Source: Viridibacterium sp035456105
GTDB taxonomy: Bacteria; Pseudomonadota; Gammaproteobacteria; Burkholderiales; Rhodocyclaceae
Direction: 5' to 3'
Assembly: GCA_035456105.1 (NCBI GenBank)
Contig: DATIDV010000025.1
Location: forward strand, 1 to 64,000
DNA: 64,000 nt
Shown: in pieces, positions 16,392 to 24,132 of the stretch
Position numbering within the stretch: the first letter of the stretch is position 1
Layout: each line of letters begins with the position of its first letter
Notes under the pieces: model-generated
Databases searched by the model: none
The model's input: only the letters and a program-made list of their open reading frames with translations
Told to the model about the DNA's origin: nothing
Translations under genes and position numbers: made by a program

Positions 16392-17684
16392 CTACTTCTT
16401 GGCGACTTCCGTGCTTTTCTTTTCAGGCACGTTCTTCTTGCCCTTGTTTTCCGCGATGTAATCGCTCCAGGGATCGGCAACGACCGGGCCCGGTGTCTTC
16501 CACACCACCTTGAACTGGCCATCAGCCTTCACTTCGCCGATGAACACCGGCTTGTGCAGGTGATGGTTTTCCTTGTCCATCGTGGAGGTGAAACCACCCG
16601 GTGCCTTGAAGGTCTGGCCGGCCATGGCTGCGATCACCTTGTCGGTGTCCGTCGACTTGGCCTTGGTCACGGCCTGTGCCCACATGTTCACGCCGATGTA
16701 AGTGGCTTCCATTGGATCGTTGGTCAGCGGTTTTTCGGCGTGACCAGGGATCTTCTTGGCCTTGGCGTACTCGCTCCACTTCTTGATGAAGGCGTCATTG
16801 GTCGGATTCTTGACGCTCATGAAGTAGTTCCATGCTGCGAGGTGACCGACGAGAGGCTTGGCATCGACGCCGCGCAGCTCTTCTTCACCCACCGAGAACG
16901 CCACGACTGGCACGTCGGTTGCCTTCAGGCCCTGGTTGCCCAGTTCCTTGTAGAAAGGCACGTTGGAGTCGCCATTGATCGTCGACACGACGGCGGTTTT
17001 CTTTCCGGCAGCTGCGAACTTCTTGATGTTGGCGATGATGGTCTGATAGTCGCTGTGACCGAACGGTGTGTACTCTTCCATGATGTCTTCGTCCTTGATG
17101 CCCTTGCTATGCAGGAAGGCGCGAAGAATCTTGTTGGTGGTGCGTGGGTACACATAGTCGGTACCCAGCAGCACGAAGCGCTTGGCCGAGCCACCGTCCT
17201 TGCTCATCAGGTATTCGACAGCCGGGATGGCTTGCTGGTTAGGCGCAGCGCCCGTGTAGAAAACGTTCTTGGAGAGCTCTTCACCTTCGTACTGGACGGG
17301 GTAGAAGAGCAGGCTGTTGAGTTCTTCGAAGGCCGGCAGCACCGACTTGCGCGAGACTGAAGTCCAACAGCCGAAAGTCACCGCGACCTTGTCCTTTGAA
17401 ATCAGCTGGCGGGCCTTTTCGGCGAACAGTGGCCAGTTGGAGGCCGGGTCGACCACGACGGGCTCGAGTTGCTTGCCGAGCAGACCGCCCTTGGCATTGA
17501 TCTCGTCGATCGCCATCAGCACGGTGTCTTTCAGCACAGTTTCGGAGATGGCCATCGTGCCTGACAGCGAGTGCAGCACGCCCACCTTGATGGTGTCGGC
17601 AGCAGAGGCCGTCATGGTTGCAAACCCTGCGGTCGCCAGAGCAATGGTCATTGCCGTGGCTTTGATGAAGGAACGACGTTGCAT
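16392..17684 (-). CDS. urtA: Urea ABC transporter substrate-binding protein UrtA
   Basis: A 430-residue periplasmic binding protein of the amide/urea branch of the LivJ family. The N-terminus MQRRSFIKATAMTIALATAG has an RRSFIK twin-arginine motif and a signal peptide ending SASA/ADT, suggesting Tat export. The family core begins IKVGVLHSLSGTMAISE and includes FYPVQYEGEE and FYTGAAPNQQAIPAVEY. It is the first gene of urtABCDE. An AGGGGG ribosome-binding site precedes the ATG. The highly basic, Lys-rich C-terminus (NKGKKNVPEKKSTEVAKK) is a small oddity. Confidence 0.97.
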   Translation of the reverse strand: MQRRSFIKATAMTIALATAGFATMTASAADTIKVGVLHSLSGTMAISETVLKDTVLMAIDEINAKGGLLGKQLEPVVVDPASNWPLFAEKARQLISKDKVAVTFGCWTSVSRKSVLPAFEELNSLLFYPVQYEGEELSKNVFYTGAAPNQQAIPAVEYLMSKDGGSAKRFVLLGTDYVYPRTTNKILRAFLHSKGIKDEDIMEEYTPFGHSDYQTIIANIKKFAAAGKKTAVVSTINGDSNVPFYKELGNQGLKATDVPVVAFSVGEEELRGVDAKPLVGHLAAWNYFMSVKNPTNDAFIKKWSEYAKAKKIPGHAEKPLTNDPMEATYIGVNMWAQAVTKAKSTDTDKVIAAMAGQTFKAPGGFTSTMDKENHHLHKPVFIGEVKADGQFKVVWKTPGPVVADPWSDYIAENKGKKNVPEKKSTEVAKK

Positions 17685-17978
17685 GATGTGTAGACCCCCT
17701 GATAGAAAGTTGGCTGGCACCGGGCAAGAGGCGATATGCCAGGCTGCTGATTGCACCGGGTGATTGAAATGTAGGGGGCTGTCTTGCTGGGCGAAATACG
17801 CCAGATTGCGTAGGGGGTACGCAAAGGGTGTCCGAGGGGCACTCGGCTCGTCATTGCAACGGGGCTACGGGCTCGGTGGTGACTGGCTTGCGTTGCCGTC
17901 GAGGGGGCGGGCGGAAGGAAGGTGCCCGGCTTGCAGGCTGGAGCGGAAGGTTGTGTTATTTCCAGGCGAAGCATCAGT
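17685..17978. other. Upstream region of urtA with a short inverted repeat
   Basis: This non-coding stretch should hold the urt promoter. It contains TACGC-N6-GCGTA (about 17798-17813) and two GTAGGGGG direct repeats about 40 bases apart, which look like possible regulator sites. I looked for a sigma-54 GG-N10-GC pair and did not find one with correct spacing. Nitrogen regulation is expected for this operon but is not shown by the sequence. Confidence 0.4.
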
Positions 17979-18005
17979 GTGAGCGCGCGAGTATCGCGCG
18001 CTCAC
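17979..18005. terminator. Strong hairpin downstream of the small secreted protein gene
   Basis: GTGAGCGCGCGA and TCGCGCGCTCAC form a perfect 12-bp stem with a 3-base loop. It starts 9 bases after the stop codon of the minus-strand gene at 18015. No U-tract is visible, but position and stability fit transcription termination or 3'-end protection. Confidence 0.6.
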
Positions 18006-18014
18006 TGTGCAAGT

Positions 18015-18368
18015 TCATTCCATTGGCGAGCCCACCCACTTGCCCTTGTCCTTGCAGAACAGATACTGGCCTTCGCCTTTCAGGGTTTTGTATTTGTTGG
18101 CAATCAGCGTTGCCCGGCAACCAGGTTTGTTGGCGGGCTGCGGCAGGATTTCGATGCGCCCGCTGGCGCCTTTTTCCACATCGCCCCATGTACTGGCTGC
18201 GCCGTCGGGCGACTCATCCAGCATTTTGTAGAGCGTGGTAGTGAAGAGATTCATCTCCTCCTTGCTGAAGCGGCTGATCGGCGAGCCCTTCAGAAAGTTG
18301 TAGCCGGCGGCAAACGCTGACGAGGACAGCACGCTGCAGAGCAGCAATGCAAGAATCGATTTATTCAT
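18015..18368 (-). CDS. Small secreted protein, surface-antigen-like
   Basis: A 117-residue protein with a clear signal peptide (MNKSILALLLCSVLSSSAFA/A). The mature part has two cysteines (PGCRATL and YLFCKDKGKW) and the pattern GASGRIEI...CR...C...G.W. This recalls the RT0821/Lpp0805 (17-kDa-type) surface-protein domain, but the match is weak. I preferred the ATG at 18368 because an AAGGA ribosome-binding site lies 7 bases upstream, whereas the ATG two codons earlier is too close. It is probably periplasmic or outer-membrane associated. Function unknown. Confidence 0.7.
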   Translation of the reverse strand: MNKSILALLLCSVLSSSAFAAGYNFLKGSPISRFSKEEMNLFTTTLYKMLDESPDGAASTWGDVEKGASGRIEILPQPANKPGCRATLIANKYKTLKGEGQYLFCKDKGKWVGSPME

Positions 18369-18484
18369 GAGCATGTCCTTGAAGACCGGGAATAGATGCG
18401 TGATGGCGGGAGTATGCATCCTCGCTCGCAAGTTCGCCACGGCGCCCCCGCGGCGTGATGTGAGCTCCCACATGGCTGATGCTT

Positions 18485-19015
18485 CTACGCCGGATACAGC
18501 TCCACCAGCTTGCGTACCGTATTCATGCCGCGAAAGGTTGCAGGAATACGCAGCTTGCGCTCGAACAAGGCATTCGAGAATTTCGACTCGCTTTGCTTCT
18601 TCTTGCATAGCCAGTACACCTCGCGGCCATGCGCACGGAAGTCGTCGATGTCTGTGCGCAGGCCCATGAGCACGTCCAGATCGTTCTCGCTCAACGGCGC
18701 ATGCAGGAATGCCACGTTCAGCGCTTCGGCAGAGGCTGCGGCCTTGTCCTTGAAAGCTGCAATCGCCGCGAGTTCGGCAGGTGTGCGCAGAAAGGTCGAA
18801 ACCTCATGGCCGAGTGCAGACTCGAGATGCACCTCGATCTTGCGGCGCAATACCTCCTCGGCGCTTGCACCCGCATCGAAGATCACATTGCCGCTGGCGA
18901 TATAGGTTGCAACATTGGCAAAACCCAGTGATTCGAAATGCGCCCGCAGCGCCTCCATCTTCACGATGCGGCCACCTACATTGATTGCGCGGAGCAGGGC
19001 GATGTGTCGGATCAT
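18485..19015 (-). CDS. DUF1697 family protein
   Basis: A 176-residue protein of the DUF1697 family. It starts MIRHIALLRAINVGGRIVKM and continues with LGFANVATYIASGNVIF, the two strongest family signatures. The C-terminus has the family's SKFSNALFERKL and an ATFRGMNTVRKLVEL-type ending. Cytosolic, function uncharacterised. It stands alone with spacers on both sides. Confidence 0.92.
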   Translation of the reverse strand: MIRHIALLRAINVGGRIVKMEALRAHFESLGFANVATYIASGNVIFDAGASAEEVLRRKIEVHLESALGHEVSTFLRTPAELAAIAAFKDKAAASAEALNVAFLHAPLSENDLDVLMGLRTDIDDFRAHGREVYWLCKKKQSESKFSNALFERKLRIPATFRGMNTVRKLVELYPA

Positions 19016-19114
19016 GGCTGGCAATCCATGGTGATGTGGTAGCTCGGGCAAGGCCGCGAAGCCGTCGTCCGGAGAGTGGCCATGCTTGGGGAGACTCCCG
19101 ACGCGCTTATTCAA

Positions 19115-19130
19115 CCTACATCACTGTAGG
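19115..19130. terminator. CCTACA/TGTAGG hairpin
   Basis: CCTACA-TCAC-TGTAGG forms a small perfect hairpin 17 bases after the stop of the minus-strand gene at 19148. The flank TGTAGGTCGG matches the outer arm of the palindrome at 1-80, so this may be a remnant of that repeat family. Confidence 0.4.
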
Positions 19131-19147
19131 TCGGCCCGGCACGCATA

Positions 19148-19738
19148 TCAACAATGCACGACCGTCACGCGCGGCCAGCGCTCCATGTAACGCTTCTGCG
19201 CCACCCGCAGACGGTATGTCTCGATGCTGGCGCGCACCGGGTTATGCCGCACGACGATGCCGAATAGATCGTCCAGCCCGTAAGGCGCAATGACCTCGAT
19301 ACTGTCATCCGCCTTCAATGTGAGACCGACGCAGGTCACATACTCCGGCCACGAAGCGACGGCCTCCTCGAGCGACAACAAGGGCTGCGCCGGATAACCG
19401 AAATGCCCCTCGAACCACTCATGCACGCGTGCCTGGTTCTTGACGTCCCACGGCGTGTGAGGCCGCATCACAGTGAGTCTCGTCTCCAGTTCCTCCTCAT
19501 GTGCCTGCGTTGCAGTCTCGTCGAAATAGGCGACATCGACATCCGCAAGCGAAGAAGGTGCGGATTCGTGCAGCGCATCCCAGACGAGGTTGCGCACCGC
19601 GCCGGCGCCGATGCACCACGACGGCAGACCGAGCTCGCGCACTGCAACGAGTGCAGACATGAACCACGCGGACTGGCGTGCGATGTTGATGAGGCGTTGC
19701 GCCAGTTCAGGGCAGCTTGGATTGGCTGTGCTTGTCAT
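19148..19738 (-). CDS. Nucleotidyltransferase-like protein (DUF925/NTP_transf_6 type)
   Basis: A 196-residue protein. Visible motifs are WCIGAGAVRNLVWDALHE, then LADVDVAYFD with the DVD acidic pair expected of the nucleotidyltransferase fold, and VKNQARVHEWFEGHFGYP, which is characteristic of this family. The substrate is unknown. The start at 19738 overlaps the end of the upstream VOC gene by 32 bases, so the two form a small operon. Confidence 0.85.
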   Translation of the reverse strand: MTSTANPSCPELAQRLINIARQSAWFMSALVAVRELGLPSWCIGAGAVRNLVWDALHESAPSSLADVDVAYFDETATQAHEEELETRLTVMRPHTPWDVKNQARVHEWFEGHFGYPAQPLLSLEEAVASWPEYVTCVGLTLKADDSIEVIAPYGLDDLFGIVVRHNPVRASIETYRLRVAQKRYMERWPRVTVVHC

Positions 19739-20126
19739 TCGGCTGTAGTAGATCCCACTGGTTGCCATACAGATCCCGGAATACTGGGACCGTGCCGTAG
19801 CTCATCTCCGTCGGCTCGCGCACGAAGACCACGCCCTTGTCCCTGTACGCCTGATAGTCGCGCCAGAAGTCATCGGTATAAAGGAAGAGAAACACCCGGC
19901 CGCCGGTCTGATTGCCGATGCGTGATGCCTGTTCATCCGTCGATGCACGCGCCAGCAGCAGACCCGATTCTGTCGCGCCTTGCGGCGCGACGATCACCCA
20001 GCGCTTGTCCTGCTCGGGGATGTACGTGTCTTCAATCAGGGAGAAGCCGAGAGTGCCGACATAGAAGGCAATGGCTTCGTCGTAGTCGCGCACGACCAGT
20101 GAAGTGAGACCGATGGACTGTTTCAT
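19707..20126 (-). CDS. VOC/glyoxalase superfamily protein
   Basis: A 139-residue protein of the vicinal oxygen chelate fold. It starts with a family-like TSLVVRDYDEAIAFYVGTLG segment and ends FRDLYGNQWDLLQ, the C-terminal strand with its metal-ligand acidic position. Such proteins include glyoxalase I, dioxygenases and resistance proteins. The exact substrate cannot be told. It overlaps the nucleotidyltransferase-like gene downstream. Confidence 0.9.
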   Translation of the reverse strand: MKQSIGLTSLVVRDYDEAIAFYVGTLGFSLIEDTYIPEQDKRWVIVAPQGATESGLLLARASTDEQASRIGNQTGGRVFLFLYTDDFWRDYQAYRDKGVVFVREPTEMSYGTVPVFRDLYGNQWDLLQPNDKHSQSKLP

Positions 20127-20136
20127 TTCTGGTGTG

Positions 20137-20679
20137 CTAATCGCCCATCAGGCAATGGCCTACAGTGACTGTTCCACGAGGATTGAGCTCCGTCTCAATG
20201 TCAGGGATCACCGTTTCGGCTTGTTTTTGTGTCAGCAACGCATACCCGGACGTGAGCATATGTTGCGAAATTTTTTCTGCGAAAACTCTTTGCGCTTCCG
20301 ACTCGGGAGAATATGCGAATCGCTGCGCGACTCCGGCGGTCGTTAATTCGCAAACCTGGAAAGTTAGCAGGAAGTAGGGACGCAGGACGCTTACTGATAA
20401 ACGAACCGCTTCCAATCGCTTTACGTCTCTTAATAGTGCGATTTGAATATCTCGTCGATGAATCGATACGCGAGCGTCGGAGGTTAACCAAAGGTCTTGC
20501 AAAATGGCTCGGCCGTAGTTGAAATCCGTCTCGTCAACCGTGACAAAACCTTCACCCATGTTTCTGAGACAAGCAATCCACCTGTCCGAATATACCAACA
20601 GAGATCTTACGGTCGCGTCATCTGAGTTCCGATAGAGACGCTCAATAATGTCCTCGATGTCTTGCGGGAGATTACTCAT
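20137..20679 (-). CDS. Hypothetical protein, AT-richer than neighbours
   Basis: A 180-residue soluble protein (MSNLPQDIEDIIERLYRNSD...). It has no signal peptide or membrane segment and I recognise no family. Its DNA is visibly lower in GC than the genes around it and uses codons such as TTA, AGA and ATA that are rare nearby, which suggests acquisition. Its start overlaps the stop of the efflux permease gene by 8 bases, so it may still be expressed from that operon. Confidence 0.7.
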   Translation of the reverse strand: MSNLPQDIEDIIERLYRNSDDATVRSLLVYSDRWIACLRNMGEGFVTVDETDFNYGRAILQDLWLTSDARVSIHRRDIQIALLRDVKRLEAVRLSVSVLRPYFLLTFQVCELTTAGVAQRFAYSPESEAQRVFAEKISQHMLTSGYALLTQKQAETVIPDIETELNPRGTVTVGHCLMGD

Positions 20680-21889
20680 GCCGCAACGCCTCGATCGGAT
20701 CCAGCCGCGCCGCGCGCTGCGCCGGCATGAAGCCAAACAAGACCCCGATCCCCGCCGAGAAGCCGAATGCCAGCAGGTTGATGAAGGGGTCAAACTGGTA
20801 GGGCAGGCTCATGACATTCGAGAGGCTGATCGAGGCGATCAGCGAGAGGGCAATGCCGATGATGCCGCCGAGCGATGAGAGCACGACGGCCTCGACGAGG
20901 AACTGCCACAGTACTTCGCGCTCCAGCGCGCCGATGGCCAGACGCGTGCCGATCTCGCGGGTGCGCTCGGTCACTGACACCAGCATGATGTTCATGATGC
21001 CAATGCCGCCGACGAGCAGGCTGACTGCTGCTACCGCGCCAAGCAGGGCGGTGAGGATCTGTGTGGTGCTGGAAAGGGTCTGCGCGATCTGCTTGGTGTC
21101 GATGAGCTGGAAGTTGTCGCTCTGCGTGCTTTGCAGGTTGCGGCGCTGGCGCATGAGGGCGGTGATGTCCTGTGTCACTTCATCCGTGTCGTAGCCGTCC
21201 TTAGCCGAAATGTAGATGGTCGGGATTTCCTGCGAGCTGCTGGCGCCCCACACGCGCCGCAACAGTGTCTTGAGCGGCATCAGGATGACGTCGTCCTGAT
21301 CGTTGCCGAAGCCGCCCTGGCCCTTGGATTTGAGTGTGCCGACCACTTCGCAGGTGAGGGCGCGGAAGCGCATTTTCTGGCCGACGGGGTCGTGACCGGC
21401 GAACAGCTTGGTGCGCAGCGTGTCGCCGATGATGCACACGGCGCGCGCACCGGCCTGTTCGGCCTCGGTGAAGATGCGGCCGTCGGCGATCTCCCAGTTA
21501 GCGACGGTGAAGTAGTCGTTGGTGACACCAGTGGCCTGCGTGGTCCAGTTCTGTTGCAGGTACACGGCGCTGCCACCGCGCAAAGCGCTCGGTGCGACGG
21601 CTCGTACGCCGGGTATCTCGCGTTCGATGGCTTCGGCGTCGGCGAGCTTGAAGTCCGGTGGCGATGAACCGCCCGTGCCCGCGCCAAAGCTGCGGTTGGG
21701 TCGCATGATGAGCAGATTGACGCCGAGGCTGGAGACCTGTTCCTGGATCGAGCGCGTCGCGCCATTGCCCAGCGTCACCATGGTCACGACGGCGGCGACA
21801 CCGATGACGATGCCGAGCGTGGTGAGAAAGGCGCGCATGAGGTTGCGACGGATCTCGCGGATGGCGAGGAGGAAGGCGTTCCAGATCAT
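20672..21889 (-). CDS. MacB-type ABC transporter permease
   Basis: A 405-residue FtsX/MacB-family permease. An N-terminal membrane helix (MRAFLTTLGIVIGVAAVVTM) is followed by a large periplasmic MacB core domain. Three C-terminal helices follow (AAVSLLVGGIGIMNIMLVSV; VVLSSLGGIIGIALSLIA; LLAFGFSAGIGVLFGFMPAQ, then RAARLDPIEALRHE, the usual ending). The ATPase is a separate gene upstream. With the adaptor and NodT-type channel it should form a tripartite efflux pump for a macrolide, peptide or lipid-like substrate. Confidence 0.93.
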   Translation of the reverse strand: MIWNAFLLAIREIRRNLMRAFLTTLGIVIGVAAVVTMVTLGNGATRSIQEQVSSLGVNLLIMRPNRSFGAGTGGSSPPDFKLADAEAIEREIPGVRAVAPSALRGGSAVYLQQNWTTQATGVTNDYFTVANWEIADGRIFTEAEQAGARAVCIIGDTLRTKLFAGHDPVGQKMRFRALTCEVVGTLKSKGQGGFGNDQDDVILMPLKTLLRRVWGASSSQEIPTIYISAKDGYDTDEVTQDITALMRQRRNLQSTQSDNFQLIDTKQIAQTLSSTTQILTALLGAVAAVSLLVGGIGIMNIMLVSVTERTREIGTRLAIGALEREVLWQFLVEAVVLSSLGGIIGIALSLIASISLSNVMSLPYQFDPFINLLAFGFSAGIGVLFGFMPAQRAARLDPIEALRHE

Positions 21890-21915
21890 GGCTGGACCTC
21901 GCTCCAAAACTCGCC

Positions 21916-21995
21916 GTCATTCCCGCGAAGGCGGGAATCTAGTGGCTTTGCACGCGTGGTTAACGCCGCTGGATTCCCGCCTGCGCGGGAATGAC
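21916..21995. repeat. GTCATTCCCGCGAAGGCGGGAAT palindrome inside the efflux operon
   Basis: The left arm GTCATTCCCGCGAAGGCGGG pairs with the right arm ending CCCGCCTGCGCGGGAATGAC with one or two mismatches. It lies between the ATPase stop and the permease start, in the same orientation of arms as the urease and urt copies. Confidence 0.85.
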
Positions 21996-22055
21996 GAGAT
22001 TGGGGGATGAGGTGGTCTGGATTGAGTCCTTTGCGCATTTTCGGCAAGAGATTCT

Positions 22056-22751
22056 TCATGTCGTTTCCGCCTGGCGCGTATCTGAAGCTACCAACCCGTC
22101 GACGAATTTCACTACGCGCCGCGCATATTCGGCCATGTCGGGTTCATGCGTGACCATAAGTATCGTGATGCCGCGCTCTTCATTGAGCTGGGTGAGCAGC
22201 TGCATGATCTCTACGCTGCGTGCGGAGTCGAGATTGCCGGTCGGTTCATCGGCGAGCAGCACGCTGGGATTCGTCGCGATGGCTCGCGCGATGGCGACAC
22301 GTTGCTGCTGCCCGCCCGACAACTCGGCTGGCGTGTGATGCTCCCAGCCCGTGAGTCCGACCGAGGCCAGCGCTTCAAGTGCCATGCGCCGGCGCTCGCT
22401 CGGTGATACGCCACGATAGAGCAGGGGCAGCTCGACGTTTTCCTGCGCCGAAGTGCGGTTGAGCAGGTTGAAGCCCTGGAAGACAAAGCCGAGATAGTGG
22501 CGACGCAACAGGGCGCGCTGGTCGCGTGACAGCGTCTCGACGTGCGCGCCTTCGAAAACGTAAGCGCCGGTGCTGGGTGTGTCGAGACAGCCGAGGATGT
22601 TCATGGCTGTTGATTTGCCCGAGCCGCTGGGACCCATGACGGCGACGAACTCACCTTTGTCAATGCCGAGGCTCACACCACGCAAGGCGTGCACGGCGGC
22701 AGTGCCCGTGCCATAGGTCTTGGTGATGTCGCGGAATTCGAGATAGCTCAT
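22056..22751 (-). CDS. MacB-type ABC transporter ATP-binding protein
   Basis: A 231-residue ATPase of the LolD/MacB group. Walker A is GPSGSGKST, the Q-loop region is LGFVFQGFNLL, the signature is LSGGQQQRVAIARAI, Walker B is LLADEPTGNLD, and the H-loop is VTHEPD. It should power the separate permease encoded downstream. It begins 10 bases after the adaptor gene. The ATG at 22751 gives the family-like MSYLEFRDITKTYGTG start. Confidence 0.95.
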   Translation of the reverse strand: MSYLEFRDITKTYGTGTAAVHALRGVSLGIDKGEFVAVMGPSGSGKSTAMNILGCLDTPSTGAYVFEGAHVETLSRDQRALLRRHYLGFVFQGFNLLNRTSAQENVELPLLYRGVSPSERRRMALEALASVGLTGWEHHTPAELSGGQQQRVAIARAIATNPSVLLADEPTGNLDSARSVEIMQLLTQLNEERGITILMVTHEPDMAEYARRVVKFVDGLVASDTRQAETT

Positions 22752-22761
22752 GTGGGAGGAC

Positions 22762-24108
22762 TCAGTGCGCGGCGTTGCTGCTCGGAGCCCGTCTATCGCC
22801 GCCCGCGCTGCCCTTGCCGCCACCGCTCTCGGCGCGGATGATGACTTCGAGCCCTTCACTCACGCCCGCGCCGCTGATTTCAGTATTGCGGCCATCGGAC
22901 AAACCGACGGTGACGATCTTCGCCACCGGCATGCCTTCCTCAAGCACCCAGATGCGGCCGGGGGCGCCATTGGCCTTGCGACCGACCTGCGTGACTTCCT
23001 TGCCGCGCGCATTGCGCAGGTTGGGTGGCGCGGGGAACAGGCTCGACAGGATGCTCTTGTTGCCGCCAGCTTGCGTGGCGTCCTGTGGGGGCGAGAAGCG
23101 CAGCGCGGCATTGGGGACGTAGAGCACGCCACTGCGCTCGGCGACTTCAAGATCGGCCGAGGCCGTCATGCCGGGGCGCAGGGTTAGCTCCTCATTGTTG
23201 ACCTGCAGGATGGTCTCGTAGCTGACGACGTTGTCCACCGTCTTCGAGCCGTAGCGAACCTGGCGCACCTTGGCCTTGAATTTCTTGCCCGGCCAGGCAT
23301 CGACCGTGAAGGTCGCCGGCATGCCGTCATGCACCTGGCCGACGTCCGCTTCGGCAACGGCAACGTTCAGGTCCATCTGCTTGAGGTCTTGCGCAATGGT
23401 GAACAGCACAGGTGCCGACAGCGAGGCGGCGACAGTCTGGCCGGGGTCAATGCTGCGCGCGAGGACTGTGCCGTCAATCGGCGAGCGGATGGTGGCCTTG
23501 GTGAGATCGGTCTCGTTGATGTGCAGGGCTGCCGTGAACTGCGCGACCGAGGCTTCGGCGGCGGCCAGCGCGGATTGGGTGTTCTTCAGCTTGATGCGTG
23601 CGTCATCCAGTTCGCTGCCTGCCGGAAGTTGTCCGTTGGAAAGCTGCGCGACTTTTTCAAGGCGTTCGAGCGCCGATCGGGCCTGATCAACGTCAGCGCG
23701 CGCCTGCAGTACCTTGGCCTGCAGGTTCTGGATGTTGGCGCGCGTTTGCGCCATCTGGTCCCGCAGCTTGCTGGTGTTGAGGATGGCCAGAGGCTCTCCC
23801 TTCTTGACCTTGCTGTTGTAGTCGACCAGCACTTCGGAGATGGTGCCGGAGAGCTCCGAGCTGATGTCGACCTTGGTGCGTGGTTGCAGTGTGCCGGTGG
23901 CCGTGACCGTGGAGACCAGATCGCCACGCGCGACCGCAACTGTCCTGAATTTCGGTGCGACGGTGTTCTGGCTGCGCCATATCAGCGCTGCTGCAACGAA
24001 GATGGCGATGATGACGCCGATGATGACGGCCCAACGCAACCAGCGGCGTCGTGGCGAACGTGTCGAGGGGTTGAGGATGGCGTGGATGTCCGGATTCTTG
24101 TTTGTCAT
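22762..24108 (-). CDS. MacA-type periplasmic adaptor (HlyD/RND family)
   Basis: A 448-residue membrane-fusion protein. One N-terminal membrane anchor (WAVIIGVIIAIFVAAALIW) is followed by a biotinyl-lipoyl strand (VDISSELSGTISEVLVDYNS), a long coiled-coil hairpin, and a barrel domain (TKATIRSPIDGTVLARSIDP; DVGQVHDGMPATFTVDAWPG). It links the inner-membrane ABC pump to the outer-membrane channel. It lies 24 bases after the NodT-family gene and 10 bases before the ATPase. Confidence 0.94.
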   Translation of the reverse strand: MTNKNPDIHAILNPSTRSPRRRWLRWAVIIGVIIAIFVAAALIWRSQNTVAPKFRTVAVARGDLVSTVTATGTLQPRTKVDISSELSGTISEVLVDYNSKVKKGEPLAILNTSKLRDQMAQTRANIQNLQAKVLQARADVDQARSALERLEKVAQLSNGQLPAGSELDDARIKLKNTQSALAAAEASVAQFTAALHINETDLTKATIRSPIDGTVLARSIDPGQTVAASLSAPVLFTIAQDLKQMDLNVAVAEADVGQVHDGMPATFTVDAWPGKKFKAKVRQVRYGSKTVDNVVSYETILQVNNEELTLRPGMTASADLEVAERSGVLYVPNAALRFSPPQDATQAGGNKSILSSLFPAPPNLRNARGKEVTQVGRKANGAPGRIWVLEEGMPVAKIVTVGLSDGRNTEISGAGVSEGLEVIIRAESGGGKGSAGGDRRAPSSNAAH

Positions 24109-24132
24109 TTTGTTGTGTGGATTGCTTGCGAC

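Noticed and set aside
17685..17980. Sigma-54 promoter for urtA
   Set aside because: Several TGGC and TTGC words occur but none with the GG-N10-GC spacing.
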